Notes: generated by a model from the sequence alone, not told the origin. A stretch of 64,000 bases of DNA from Stenotrophomonas indicatrix (GCF_002750975.1 NZ_PEJS01000001.1:1922001-1986000), one strand, 5' to 3'; numbered from the stretch's first letter, positions 44,307-53,946 are shown. Translations and numbers: made by a program.

Positions 44307-45578
44307 CTACAGCGTTGCCTGCGCCTGCAGGGTGAACACCCAGCTGTCGGGTCGGCTGGCATAGGCGCCGGGCCGTGCCACGTACTGCACCGCCGGCCGC
44401 AGCACCAGCCACGGGGCGACCTGCACGCCGTAGTTCAGCTCGACGAACTGCTCGTTGCTCTGCACATCCTTTCCGGTCAGCTGCTGATGGCGGGCGAGCC
44501 GGTCGGAGATGTCCAGCCGGTTCCAGGCCAGGCTGAGCACATCATCCTCGCGCGATGCGATCACCCCGCGCCAGCTCACGCCCGCTTCCCACGAGTGGCG
44601 CATGAGCCCTGTTTTTGCGTCGGCACGGGTAGCCACGCCGAACACCGAAATGCCGCGCACCGTGTCACCCTCGGGCTTCCACACCCGCTGTGCGGCCTGC
44701 ACGTACGAACCGCTGCGATGCGAAGCGCGAGGTGCCGTCGGGTCACCGATGTCATCGGCGTTGGAGGTATCCAGGTAGTAGCCGACCTTGTAGGTACCGC
44801 CATAGTCCTCTCCGGACTTGCCATGGCTGTAGCCCAGCTCGACCGGCAGGAACAGACCGGTCTTTCCCTTCGTCGAAACACGGAAGCCACTGTTGGCCTG
44901 CTTGCGCGTCGGGTTGACGTCGTAGATGCCGGTCTGTGCGTACCAGCCTGAGGGATCGTTCCACTTGACCCGCAGACCCCATTGGCCTGTCGGATTGTCC
45001 AGCCAGCCAGAACTGTAGATCGGGCCCAGCGGATGCCCGCACTGGCCGTTGTTGTTGAAGTTGCAGGTGTAAGGCAAGCCACCGAAGTCGTTGCCCATCG
45101 AGTAGAAGCCACCCTTCAGGCTCAACCGCTTGCCCAGCAGCAAACGCTCGTAGGAGAGCTCGTTGAAACGCAGGTTCTGGCCCTGGCCATAGAAGGCCTG
45201 GTTCTGGATGTAGGAACCGGTGGATCGTTCGTTGATGGCGTTGCCGAAGCGATCGGAGAACACCACGCGCAGGGTGCCGTCGAAGCCGAATGCCTTGCCG
45301 GTGTCGATCGTCGCGCCCAGGTCGATGTGCTCGGCGGTGGACCAGCCACTGCCCTTGTAACCATCGCTGTTGACGCCGCTGCCGATCACGATGCGTGCGC
45401 TGGGGGTAACGCCGTGGTCCTGCAGCCAGAGGCGCGCTGCCCAATCCGCGCTCAGCGGCGTCTGCGCGACGCTGTCGACCGATTTGGGCTTGGCGGTGGC
45501 ACTTGATTCGGCAGCCGACACCGACCCGTTGACGATGAAGGCAAGCAGCCCGATGCCGGTCAAGGATACGAAATTCAT
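44307..45578 (-). CDS. OprB-family carbohydrate porin
   Basis: This is 423 residues with a signal peptide (to about SVSAAES, residue 23). The rest alternates short beta strands with Gly/Asn/Asp turns and ends in Leu after an aromatic and hydrophobic strand, as in a 16-strand outer-membrane porin. GWYAQTGIYDVNP and the late EQFVELNYGVQ stretch fit the OprB family. Its ATG overlaps the cytochrome stop (ATGA), so it is the last gene of the sugar dehydrogenase operon and may admit the sugar. Confidence 0.83.
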   Translation of the reverse strand: MNFVSLTGIGLLAFIVNGSVSAAESSATAKPKSVDSVAQTPLSADWAARLWLQDHGVTPSARIVIGSGVNSDGYKGSGWSTAEHIDLGATIDTGKAFGFDGTLRVVFSDRFGNAINERSTGSYIQNQAFYGQGQNLRFNELSYERLLLGKRLSLKGGFYSMGNDFGGLPYTCNFNNNGQCGHPLGPIYSSGWLDNPTGQWGLRVKWNDPSGWYAQTGIYDVNPTRKQANSGFRVSTKGKTGLFLPVELGYSHGKSGEDYGGTYKVGYYLDTSNADDIGDPTAPRASHRSGSYVQAAQRVWKPEGDTVRGISVFGVATRADAKTGLMRHSWEAGVSWRGVIASREDDVLSLAWNRLDISDRLARHQQLTGKDVQSNEQFVELNYGVQVAPWLVLRPAVQYVARPGAYASRPDSWVFTLQAQATL

Positions 45579-46972
45579 GCGGCCGCCCTCCGCGCCTTTC
45601 GGGTCTTCCAGGCGCGTCGCACCAGCAGCACGATGCCTACCAACGCCAGCACGGCAAGGATGAGCATCGGCAGCCACAAGCGTGCAATCTTCGCCAGAAG
45701 TGGCTTCTCGCCGCCGGCACGGGTCAGCGCAACCTGCGCCTCGGTGACCTGGTCACCCGGCCCGAACTGCGTGCGCACGTAGGTCGCAACCGCTGCGATA
45801 TCGGCGTCACTCAGGTCCTGTACGAACGAGCCTTTCGAGAAGTGCGGCATCAACGCGTGTTCGCCGTGCACATCGCGGTCAATGCCGCCGATGATGGTGG
45901 CGATCAGGTTCTGCGGGCGGGTCATGCCGACGGTGGTGTTGTGCACCAGGGAGGGGTAGTACCCGTCCCTGCTGCCCTCGCCGCGCGAACCATGGCAGCT
46001 TGCACACAGGCCCGAATACAGCACACCGCCCGAGGCCAATGCAGCACTCGTTCCGCGTACCGGCTGCTCACCCGGCGCCGTGGCGGCGTCTCCCCACGCG
46101 AAGGCGGCCCGCGTGGCATCAGGGTCGGCCACGGCCGGCACCGTGCGCAGGTAGGCGACGATGGCGGCGATGTCCTCGTCCTGCAGCTTGGACAGGCTGT
46201 TGCTCACCGCTTCGGCCATGCCGCCGCCGGCCTGCGCCTTACCGGCGACGCGGCCGGTCTTCAGGTACTGGGCCAGCTCGGCATCGCTCCAACCACCGAT
46301 GCCGCTGGTGGGGTGGGAGGTGATGTTGGGGGCGTACCAGTCACCCAGCGATCCGCCGGCGAAGGCCTTGCCACCCACTTCCTGCATCATCAGCCCGCGC
46401 GGACTGTGGCAGCTGGAGCAGTGCGCCAGACCCTCCACCAGATAGGCGCCGCGATTCCACTGCGCGCTCCTGCCCGCATCGGGGGTGAACGTTTCCTTGT
46501 CCAGGAACAGCAGGTTCCACACCGCCATGGACTGGCGGATGCTGAAGGGGAACGGCAGCTCGGTCGCGTGAGCTTCCTCATCGACCGGCGCCACCTCCTT
46601 CATGAAGTAGGTATACAGCGCGTGGATGTCCTCGTCGGTCAGCTTGGCATAGGAGGTATAGGGCATCGCCGGATACAGATGGGCGCCGTCCTTGCGCACG
46701 CCTTCGCGTACCGCCTTGGCAAAATCATCTTCGCTGTAGAGGCCGATGCCATGGCTTCTGGAGGGCGTGATGTTGCTTGCCCATATCTCACCCAGCGGCG
46801 AGGCAATCGCGTAGCCGCCTGCGTAGGGTTTGCCCTGCTTGGGGCTGGTGTGGCATGCCACGCAGTCCGCAGCGACCGAGAGGTAGCGCCCACGTTCGGC
46901 AACCTCGTCTGCGCGCGCGGATTGGCTGGCTGCAGCCAGCATCATCAGCAGAAGCGAGCAGAAGGTCTTCAT
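45575..46972 (-). CDS. Triheme cytochrome c subunit of a sugar/alcohol dehydrogenase
   Basis: This is 465 residues. A signal peptide leads into three cytochrome c domains with heme motifs CVACH, CSSCH and CASCH, and a single membrane anchor near the C-terminus (about 433-452) followed by a basic tail. It passes electrons from the flavoprotein to ubiquinone or oxidase at the periplasmic face. It overlaps the GMC gene by four bases upstream and the porin gene downstream. Confidence 0.92.
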   Translation of the reverse strand: MKTFCSLLLMMLAAASQSARADEVAERGRYLSVAADCVACHTSPKQGKPYAGGYAIASPLGEIWASNITPSRSHGIGLYSEDDFAKAVREGVRKDGAHLYPAMPYTSYAKLTDEDIHALYTYFMKEVAPVDEEAHATELPFPFSIRQSMAVWNLLFLDKETFTPDAGRSAQWNRGAYLVEGLAHCSSCHSPRGLMMQEVGGKAFAGGSLGDWYAPNITSHPTSGIGGWSDAELAQYLKTGRVAGKAQAGGGMAEAVSNSLSKLQDEDIAAIVAYLRTVPAVADPDATRAAFAWGDAATAPGEQPVRGTSAALASGGVLYSGLCASCHGSRGEGSRDGYYPSLVHNTTVGMTRPQNLIATIIGGIDRDVHGEHALMPHFSKGSFVQDLSDADIAAVATYVRTQFGPGDQVTEAQVALTRAGGEKPLLAKIARLWLPMLILAVLALVGIVLLVRRAWKTRKARRAAA

Positions 46973-48609
46973 GCGGCACGCTCGATGGCATCTGCTGCCT
47001 TCAGCGCAAGCGCGGCCATGGTCAAGGTGCTGTTGACCACGCTGGCCGACACCATCGGGCCGCCGCCCGGGAGCCACAGGTTGGGATGATCGTGTGCGCG
47101 GCAATCGCCATCGACCACCGAATCTCGCGGATCCGCGCCCATGATGGTCGAGCCCATGATGTGGTTGTTGGCGTTGAGCGCCGTGGTGATGACGAATTCC
47201 TCGGCGTTGAACAGCGAGCCGATGTGACGCAACTGCTTGCAGGACTCGTCATAGCCCTTGCGGGCGTAGTCGCCCAGCGAGTAATGGATATCCGGGCAGG
47301 CCAGGCCGTGGCCATCCACTCGCGACTTGGACAGCGTCAGGCGATTGCTGGGATCCGGCAAGGGTTCCAGGCTGATCGAAAGATCCACGCCGAAGACCGC
47401 ACGGCGGCGGATCTCCGCATCCAGCGCGTCGCCGACCAGGCCTTTCTTCAGCGCTTGGTCGGTGGCGATCGCCACCCGGCTGATGTTGTTGAGGATGATC
47501 TTGGTGGCCGAGTACTGCGAGCGGAAGGCGCCGTCGCGCGGGCCGACCATGCAGCTGGACTGCGCCGGTCCACGGCCCAGCCAGATCGGCCTGTCGGCAA
47601 TGAACGAGCAGTGGAAACCGGAATGGTCGAGCATGTTGCGCCCGACCTGGTCGGAACTGTTGGCGATGCCGTTCGGGTTCTGCTCATTGGCGGCAAGCAG
47701 CAGCAGACGCGGCGTCTCCAGTGCGTTGCACGCAATCACGAAACTGCGGCCGGTGGCCTTGTGGCTGACCTTGTTGTTGTCATACCAGTGGATGGCCGTG
47801 ACCCGGTTCTGCGCGTCGGTATCGATCTTGTAGGCCACTGCTTCGGCCAGCACCTGCGCACCCAGTTTCTCGGCCGCTTCGATGGTATGGATGCCGTTGT
47901 ACATCGCGCCGATCGGGCAGATCGGCTGGCAGTTGTTGTTGCCGCAGCAGGCGGGCCGGTCGTTCCAGGGCGTGACCATGCGACCCTGCGGAATGGGCAC
48001 CAGGTTGTAGCCGTGTGGATTGACCACCTCGGCGAACACCTTGTCACCGTTGCCCCAGGGAATCATGTCGGCGAGGTAGGGCCTGGATCGCTCGGAGGGG
48101 CTCTGCTTGGCCGGATCATTCGGCCCGGAGACGCCCATCGCCTCCTCGGCGCGGCAGTAATAAGGCTCGATGTCGTCGTAGCTGATCGGCCAGTCGCGCC
48201 CCACCCCGTAGGTGCTCTGCATCCTGAAGTCCACCGGCAGGTGGCGCCAGCAGGAGGCGGCCCAGTGCCAGGTGGTGCCACCCACGGCCTTGATGAAGCC
48301 CTGATGGAAGCTGCTGGCGTCGGGGCCGGTCAGGCCCACGTAGTCATTGGCCGGAAAGTACAGCGGCGCGGTGGCAAGCGGTGACTGCGGATACGGCCCC
48401 TGGAAATCACTGCCGATGCGCCGTTCGAAGCTGACGTTGCGCCAGTTTTCGACCACGTCGGAACGATGCAGGCGGGGGCCCGCCTCCAGCACAAGAACCG
48501 ATTTTCCGGCACGAACCAACTGGTGGGCGATCAATGCGCCGACGACGCCCGAACCGACGATCACAACATCGGCATCGGCGTCGCCATCACGGAAAACCGG
48601 AGCTTTCAT
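46969..48609 (-). CDS. GMC-family flavoprotein dehydrogenase subunit
   Basis: This is 546 residues. The N-terminal FAD motif is GSGVVGALIAHQLVRAGKSV and the C-terminal GMC domain has NNHIMGST near residue 500, where the active His and Asn are expected. The family includes gluconate 2-dehydrogenase and FAD glucose/sorbitol dehydrogenases of the periplasm. It has no leader of its own and would be exported with the Tat-dependent small subunit. A TTG at 48627 could add six residues. Confidence 0.9.
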   Translation of the reverse strand: MKAPVFRDGDADADVVIVGSGVVGALIAHQLVRAGKSVLVLEAGPRLHRSDVVENWRNVSFERRIGSDFQGPYPQSPLATAPLYFPANDYVGLTGPDASSFHQGFIKAVGGTTWHWAASCWRHLPVDFRMQSTYGVGRDWPISYDDIEPYYCRAEEAMGVSGPNDPAKQSPSERSRPYLADMIPWGNGDKVFAEVVNPHGYNLVPIPQGRMVTPWNDRPACCGNNNCQPICPIGAMYNGIHTIEAAEKLGAQVLAEAVAYKIDTDAQNRVTAIHWYDNNKVSHKATGRSFVIACNALETPRLLLLAANEQNPNGIANSSDQVGRNMLDHSGFHCSFIADRPIWLGRGPAQSSCMVGPRDGAFRSQYSATKIILNNISRVAIATDQALKKGLVGDALDAEIRRRAVFGVDLSISLEPLPDPSNRLTLSKSRVDGHGLACPDIHYSLGDYARKGYDESCKQLRHIGSLFNAEEFVITTALNANNHIMGSTIMGADPRDSVVDGDCRAHDHPNLWLPGGGPMVSASVVNSTLTMAALALKAADAIERAA

Positions 48610-48655
48610 GAGGGGAATCCATAACAATTACGGGAAAAGAGCTGGGAGCGCAGGC

Positions 48656-49189
48656 TCAGCCGTGCGCGCGTACCGCCGCCGGCGGTTCGGCCGTCCACCA
48701 TGCGGGACCGCCTTGTGCGTAGGTGGGCGGGAACAGGCCATCGTCCACCGGGCGCTGCATCAGCGCATCGCGATAGGAAACGGTGATGGCCTGCGGCCCC
48801 TTGCCTACGCTGCCGGTGTACCAGGCAGTGATGATGGCCAGCGCTGTCGGCCGTGCATCGCCAACAGCCGCCAGCAGTGCTTCAGCGCCGTGCACCTGTT
48901 GCGCCTTGGCCGCGAGTGCGGGGAACTGGGCGTGCATGTCGGGATGCAGCTTGGCGAAGGCGGCTTCGATGCGCCCGGCGGTTGCCGGATCAAGGTCGGA
49001 CTTCCCGGTCAGTGCCTGGGAGAGCTGCAGAAAGCGCCCGTCCGTCCGTTTCGCCGGCGTGGCACCGGCATGGGTTGCTGGCGCCTTGCCGTTGCAGGCA
49101 AGCAGCAGCGAAGCGGAGCCAACGGCCAGCAGGAAGGTTCTGCGCGTCAGGCCTTGCCCACTCCCTTCCAATCCCTCGGGAACACTCAT
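48656..49189 (-). CDS. Sugar dehydrogenase complex small (gamma) subunit, Tat-exported
   Basis: This is 177 residues with a twin-arginine leader (TRRTFLLAVGSASLLLACNG). The mature part (SQALTGKSDLDPATAGRI, then TAWYTGSVG) matches the hitch-hiker small subunits of FAD gluconate/sorbitol dehydrogenases. It is the first gene of the operon, with 46 bases to the GMC gene. The ATG at 49189 sets the Tat motif in the usual place. Confidence 0.85.
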   Translation of the reverse strand: MSVPEGLEGSGQGLTRRTFLLAVGSASLLLACNGKAPATHAGATPAKRTDGRFLQLSQALTGKSDLDPATAGRIEAAFAKLHPDMHAQFPALAAKAQQVHGAEALLAAVGDARPTALAIITAWYTGSVGKGPQAITVSYRDALMQRPVDDGLFPPTYAQGGPAWWTAEPPAAVRAHG

Positions 49190-49436
49190 GATGTGGACTC
49201 CTGATGCGTCACTTCTTCGGCTGCCCCTGACCGCGACGCGGGGGGCACCTACGCCGGCAACTTTAACGCACCTGAACGTCGTCGCGGAGTGAGCAGGAAG
49301 AGCCGCAGCGCGGCGAAGCGCCCTTCTTCCCGGCACCAGCAGAGGCAGATTTCAGCCGGTGCGCTGCCGCCCCCGTCACGCCCGCACAACGCGCTCAACG
49401 CTAGAAACAAGGGGTTTCCTACTCTGGAGAGTGACC

Positions 49437-49673
49437 ATGCGGGTACTGCTGCTGTGTGCCGTGGCGACGATGGCATTGTCGGCCTGCAACCAAGGCGAAC
49501 CGACCGATAAGGCACAACATGCCGATGCGGTTCGGCAAACCCCGCCAGCGGCCAGCGCGCCGGCGCGCAACGTGCCCGGCGGCGGCAGCGGCACCGCCGC
49601 CTCCGAAGACCAGGCCTCGGGGCCAGAGGCTGAACGCGGGAAAGAAGCCGCGCCGCCGCCGCCCAAGCGCTAG
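49437..49673 (+). CDS. Small lipoprotein with Pro/Ala/Gly-rich tail
   Basis: This is 78 residues. The leader MRVLLLCAVATMALSACNQ ends in a lipobox at Cys17. The mature part is low-complexity (Ala, Pro, Gly, Glu) and ends PPPPKR, probably unstructured. It is divergent from the sugar dehydrogenase operon. Function unknown. Confidence 0.6.
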   Translation: MRVLLLCAVATMALSACNQGEPTDKAQHADAVRQTPPAASAPARNVPGGGSGTAASEDQASGPEAERGKEAAPPPPKR

Positions 49674-49725
49674 GCGCGGCCAACAGCGAAGCCCCCGATG
49701 CGGGGGCGCCCGCGGAACAAGCGAT

Positions 49726-50172
49726 CTACTCGGCCCGTTCAAGCACGATGCGGACGAACGGTATCCAGTCATCGCCGACCCGATGCTCCCATTCCCCGGT
49801 CAGCAACTGCCGGTCGCTGCTGATCACGCCGTCGAACCGCTGGGACTGGCCCTGGATGGTGTACCTGCCGCCATCAAGTCGTGAAGTGAAATCGCTGGTG
49901 CCACCATCAGCGTCGTAGCTGCGGCTGAAGAAACCACCGGATTCAACATCGACGCCGATGATTTCCGTGGAGCGCACACGCTGCCCGTCCATCATCGCGT
50001 CGACCTCATGCGCCAGGAAGTGACCATTGGGCATCCACGTGTAAACGTCCGATGCGAACGACACCCCGCCCGTGCTGCCGTCGGGTTGCAGCGCGATGAG
50101 GGTGGTCTCCCACGCTCCGGCAACAACGTCCAGCCGGCGGTGGTGTCCGCTGTGGAAAGTTGCTTGTGTCAT
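49726..50172 (-). CDS. DUF1579-like protein coupled to BLUF sensor
   Basis: This is a 148-residue beta-rich cytosolic protein (HHRRLDVVAGAWETT start, then strand-turn repeats such as GEWEHRVGDDW), resembling DUF1579/lipocalin-like proteins. Its ATG overlaps the BLUF gene stop by ATGA, so the two are made together and the protein may be part of a light response. The ligand is unknown. Confidence 0.7.
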   Translation of the reverse strand: MTQATFHSGHHRRLDVVAGAWETTLIALQPDGSTGGVSFASDVYTWMPNGHFLAHEVDAMMDGQRVRSTEIIGVDVESGGFFSRSYDADGGTSDFTSRLDGGRYTIQGQSQRFDGVISSDRQLLTGEWEHRVGDDWIPFVRIVLERAE

Positions 50173-50639
50173 GGCGACTCCGTACTGGGTGAGGCGGTAT
50201 AGGGTTCAACCAGGGCGCGCAGCAGCTCCATGCCCGTGGCAGTAGTGGTGGGCGCAGCGGTGCCTTCGCGCTGGACGAAACCGGTCCAGTCCGCGCCGGC
50301 CACCCGTCTCAGCTCCGTCGGTTCCACCGGCAGCCAATGCATGGGCCAGAAAGGCAGGCGTCTCTGCCCCACCCTGCCGCGCTGCAGTTCGATCAGGCCG
50401 CTGTGGCTGCTGGCACCCAGCACCCGGGAATATGCCACCTGCAGGCCATCGTCCGGGCCTTCCATGTATTGCACAAAGCGCGCGCCATCGAACAGCAATA
50501 CGCCAGTGACGCCGGCATCACGGTTGAAACGTGCTGCGTCATCCACGATTCCGCACAGCCTGCCCCCGGTCTGGCCCAGCCGGCTGGCAGCAATATCCGC
50601 TGCCGCCTCGCTGGTATATACAACGGCTCTGATGGGCAC
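50169..50639 (-). CDS. BLUF-domain blue-light photoreceptor
   Basis: This is 156 residues starting from a GTG at 50639 that has a strong GGGAGGT site (50645-50651). A longer frame reading from 50696 lacks such a site. With this start the flavin-contacting residues fall at Tyr8 (VVYTS), Asn39 (ARFNRD), Gln57 (RFVQYMEG), Trp98 and Met100 (FWPMHW), so the photocycle core is complete. It has no output domain, so it signals by protein contact, perhaps with the coupled DUF1579-like protein. Confidence 0.87.
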   Translation of the reverse strand: MPIRAVVYTSEAAADIAASRLGQTGGRLCGIVDDAARFNRDAGVTGVLLFDGARFVQYMEGPDDGLQVAYSRVLGASSHSGLIELQRGRVGQRRLPFWPMHWLPVEPTELRRVAGADWTGFVQREGTAAPTTTATGMELLRALVEPYTASPSTESP

Positions 50640-50814
50640 GTTCGACCTCCCTGCAGTGGGCTCCCAACCGTAGCAGAAGGCCGGTTGAGGCAGCACAGCA
50701 GGCGCAGCCTGAAACAGAACAATTCAGTGAAATGTGAAAACGAACCCGAAAAGGATTCACGCCATGCACTGCTGCCCCATGGCATGAAACAGGTCCGCCG
50801 GCGAGATCGACTTC

Positions 50815-51084
50815 ATGCCTGACACCGGACTCTTCTACGTCTTTTCAGTGGACTTCGCGACCGATGCGCGAGGCTGCATCGATCAGGTCACCGCTATCGC
50901 CTTCCGCTGCAACCAGTGCCACCACGTGTCCCGCGCCGACGCGGAGCTCAAGCGGATGACGGGGGGCACGCTGCTGACCTGCGGAAGGTGCGGGTCGCAC
51001 CAGGCCGTCAGCAACGCGCGCCTGGTGGACGGCGAACATCTGGCGGCAACCGGCCAATCTGCAGCAGCGACCGACCAACGCTGA
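50815..51084 (+). CDS. Small zinc-ribbon protein
   Basis: This is 89 residues with two Cys pairs (CNQC at about 32-35 and CGRC at about 56-59) expected to bind one zinc. A disordered C-terminal tail follows. It has no membrane segment. It begins a run of small, same-strand genes with features of stress proteins. Function unknown. Confidence 0.6.
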   Translation: MPDTGLFYVFSVDFATDARGCIDQVTAIAFRCNQCHHVSRADAELKRMTGGTLLTCGRCGSHQAVSNARLVDGEHLAATGQSAAATDQR

Positions 51085-51231
51085 GCGTGGTTCCGACGCG
51101 CGCCCAGTGCCCGGCGTGAGGGGAATGCATGCATCTGCGCGCTCGATGCGCATCCGCCGTTCACTGCATCTACCCCGCACCCCAACACTGGCCGGGATAG
51201 CCTCGTCGCTCCTTCCCTGCTGGAGCGCACC

Positions 51232-51729
51232 ATGGCCATCAAGACCGCTGAAGACCTTTTCATCCACGAACTGTCCGACATCTACAGTGCCGAGAAGCAG
51301 CTGACCAAGGCCCTGCCGCGCCTCGCCCGGGCCGCAGAGAACCCCGCACTTGCCGCCGCGTTCGAGACACACCTTGAGGAGACCCAGGGCCAGATCGAGC
51401 GCATCGACCAGGTGGTGGAGGTGCTGGGCATCCGCCTGAAGCGGATCAAGTGCGCGGCGATGGAAGGCCTGGTGGAAGAAGGCAAGGAAGTCATCGAGAG
51501 CATTGAAAAGGGCCCGGTGCGCGATGCAGCACTGATTGGCGGCGCGCAGAAAGTCGAGCATTACGAAATCGCTTCCTACGGCACCATCGCCGCGCTGGCC
51601 AAGCAGCTCGGATACAAGGACGCTGTGCCGTTGCTGCTGGAAACGCTGGAAGAGGAAAAGGCCACGGACGAGAAGCTGACCCTGCTGGCCAAGAGCGGCG
51701 GCAACGCCAAGGCCGCCCAGGCCGCGTGA
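51232..51729 (+). CDS. YciE/DUF892 ferritin-like protein
   Basis: This is a 165-residue four-helix protein of the YciE/YciF family. Glu and His positions for a di-metal centre can be seen in HELSDIYSAEKQL (about 11-23), HLEETQGQIERI (about 46-57) and VEHYEIASYGT (about 108-118). Family members are induced by osmotic or general stress. The start at the ATG at 51232 follows a GGAG site. It lies among other small stress-type genes. Confidence 0.88.
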   Translation: MAIKTAEDLFIHELSDIYSAEKQLTKALPRLARAAENPALAAAFETHLEETQGQIERIDQVVEVLGIRLKRIKCAAMEGLVEEGKEVIESIEKGPVRDAALIGGAQKVEHYEIASYGTIAALAKQLGYKDAVPLLLETLEEEKATDEKLTLLAKSGGNAKAAQAA

Positions 51730-51804
51730 TCGCAGGTGCACCGCAGATCAGCCTACGCGTCGCTCCCTCAGGGGGGGCGGCGCGCTTCTGCACGAGGATG
51801 ACGT

Positions 51805-52092
51805 ATGCACCCTGATCTACTTGGATGGACCGCCACAGCCGTACTGATGGCCACGCTGGTCCGGCAGATGGTCAAGCAATGGCACTCGCCGCACCCGGAA
51901 ACCGTCTCGAAGTGGCTTTTCATCGGGCAGATGACCGCGTCTACGCTGTTCACGATCTACAGCGCGGTGCTGGGCGCCACCGTGTTCGTGGTCACCAACC
52001 TGCTGTTGCTGGCAACCGCGCTGATCGGACAGCTGCTGGCGTGGCGCCGCAACCGTGCAACGGCTTCGAGCTCATATGGAAGGACGCCTTGA
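51805..52092 (+). CDS. Small three-helix membrane protein, SemiSWEET/PQ-loop-like
   Basis: This is 95 residues with three hydrophobic helices (about 4-22, 36-58 and 61-79). The first has LLGWTATAVLMATLVRQ and a basic loop then VSKWLF, in the way of bacterial SemiSWEET sugar transporters, which act as dimers. The match is by topology and pattern; the PQ motif itself is changed (RQ). It could also be an unrelated small membrane protein. Confidence 0.6.
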   Translation: MHPDLLGWTATAVLMATLVRQMVKQWHSPHPETVSKWLFIGQMTASTLFTIYSAVLGATVFVVTNLLLLATALIGQLLAWRRNRATASSSYGRTP

Positions 52093-52186
52093 TTGTTGAC
52101 GTTGCGTCCACGCCGGCTTGATGCGGGTACTCACGCGTTCACGTTTACCGTTGTCGTACCCCCGCACGATGCGGTCCAATCAATGA

Positions 52187-52450
<264 letters not shown>

Positions 52451-52570
52451 TCGGGCCTGCGCTCCCGCCGAGGGGGCCGGGCAGCCCGCGCCCGTCAGGC
52501 GGCTCCGGCGCGCTGGTGCGTGGTGCCGAAGACGAACAGGCAGTGGAGGCCTGACACCTCGGAGCCCGCC

Positions 52571-53131
52571 ATGGAACAGCCCACCGCCCTGCTCATCATC
52601 GATCTTTTCAGCCTGTTCGACTTTCCACAGGGGCGGCAACTGGCTCCGTACGCCGTACGTGCAGCCCAGCGCACCGCCCGCCTGCGTGCTGCATTCGACG
52701 CGCACCGCTGCCCGGTGATCTACGCCAATGACAATTTCGGCAACTGGCAGCGCGACTTCCCGCAGCTGGTCGAGGCCTGCCGGCAGAAGGGCGGAGCCTC
52801 GGCGCAGATCGTCGAGTACCTTGCCCCCAGCGAGGAACACTACTTCATCCTCAAGCCGAAGCACTCCGCCTTCCTCGCCACGCCACTGCCGGTGCTGCTG
52901 GCCAAGCTCGGCACCCGGCGATTGGTGCTGGCCGGCATGGCACTGGACGCGTGCGTGCTGGCCACTGCCATCGATGCCAACTCGCGCGAGTACGCGACGG
53001 TGGTCGCCCGGGAAGCGGTCGCCGCCCTGCCGGACCGCCGCCAGCCGGCCCTGCAGACCCTGCAGCGATCGGGCGCCGTCGAAGTACTCAGCAACCGTCA
53101 GATTATCGCTTCGCTGTCATCCACGTCCTGA
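52571..53131 (+). CDS. Isochorismatase-like cysteine hydrolase
   Basis: This is 186 residues. The family triad can be seen as Asp11 (LLIIDLF), Lys near residue 97 (ILKPKHSAF) and Cys near residue 125 (GMALDACVLATA). It is cytosolic and hydrolyses a small amide or related bond; family members include nicotinamidases and others. It is likely not a siderophore enzyme, as no such genes are near. Confidence 0.85.
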   Translation: MEQPTALLIIDLFSLFDFPQGRQLAPYAVRAAQRTARLRAAFDAHRCPVIYANDNFGNWQRDFPQLVEACRQKGGASAQIVEYLAPSEEHYFILKPKHSAFLATPLPVLLAKLGTRRLVLAGMALDACVLATAIDANSREYATVVAREAVAALPDRRQPALQTLQRSGAVEVLSNRQIIASLSSTS

Positions 53132-53133
53132 TA

Positions 53134-53946
53134 TCAACGCACGGGCCTGACACCACCGCGCTGAACCGGGCCTCTCGCCAGGGTGCGCTTCTTCGCCGGC
53201 GGCCGCGGCGTCCCAGCGCGATAATCGACCTGGCATACCGGGCAGAAGAAGGTGCGCCGATGCGTGGTGCCCATGTAGACCTTGCTGACCGGACCACCAC
53301 AACGGGGGCATGTCCGCCGGGTGTGCACCTGCCAGTGCTTTTTCAGCTCGAAGCCGCGCTTCCAGCGCAGGAAGTCGAAACTGTATTCGCGGGCCTGCTT
53401 GACCAGGTCGGCAAGCTTGCGCGGCGGAAGATCACCAACAGGGTTGGCCGGGTGGACCCGGATGCGGAACAGCACCTCGTTCTTGATGATGTTGCCCACG
53501 CCGGAGAACAGCGTCTGGTCCAGCAGGGCATCGCAGACCAGGACATCGGGCATCGACTTCAGGCGACGGCGGGCAAGCCGGGGGTCCCACAGGTCGCTCA
53601 TCACGTCGGTGCGCCAGTCGTAGACCTCGTCCAACGGCTGATCGATCAGCTTCACCGAGCAGGTGTAGAAGTTCAGTTCGCCGTTGTCAAAGCGCAGCGA
53701 TACCCGCGCTGGCGTCTCCTTGCGTTCGTCGATGCGCCAGCTGCCGAACATCATCAGGTGGATGCGCAGACTGACGTGGCTGAACTCCAGCAGGAAATGC
53801 TTGCCCCAGCTGCGCACGGCCCGCACCCGGCGTCCCTCCAGGCAGGCCAGGTCGAGCGTGCTGTTGCCACTGACGCCACGGACGGTCTTTCCCTTGAACC
53901 TGGCGGCGGCCTCGCGCAGCAGCACGATGGAAGGACCTTCAGGCAT
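53134..53946 (-). CDS. Formamidopyrimidine/endonuclease VIII-type DNA glycosylase
   Basis: This is 270 residues of the Fpg/Nei family, with the catalytic N-terminal MPEGPS (Pro2-Glu3), GKHFLLEF with the conserved Lys near residue 50, the helix-two-turn-helix (GVGNIIKNEVLF) and a C-terminal zinc finger (CPRCGG ... CPVCQ). PEGPS points to the Nei branch, which repairs oxidised pyrimidines. The start is fixed by the catalytic Pro. It overlaps the DUF72 gene stop by 8 bases. Confidence 0.9.
   Translation of the reverse strand: MPEGPSIVLLREAAARFKGKTVRGVSGNSTLDLACLEGRRVRAVRSWGKHFLLEFSHVSLRIHLMMFGSWRIDERKETPARVSLRFDNGELNFYTCSVKLIDQPLDEVYDWRTDVMSDLWDPRLARRRLKSMPDVLVCDALLDQTLFSGVGNIIKNEVLFRIRVHPANPVGDLPPRKLADLVKQAREYSFDFLRWKRGFELKKHWQVHTRRTCPRCGGPVSKVYMGTTHRRTFFCPVCQVDYRAGTPRPPAKKRTLARGPVQRGGVRPVR

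Noticed and set aside
42545..44335. 596-codon open frame on the plus strand
   Set aside because: It is antisense to the CocE-type hydrolase, which has a signal peptide and catalytic motifs.
46777..48384. 535-codon open frame on the plus strand
   Set aside because: It is antisense to the cytochrome and GMC genes, both well supported; no domain seen.
50640..50696. N-terminal extension of the BLUF protein from a GTG at 50696
   Set aside because: The GTG at 50639 has a strong ribosome site and places the conserved Tyr at residue 8, as in other BLUF proteins.
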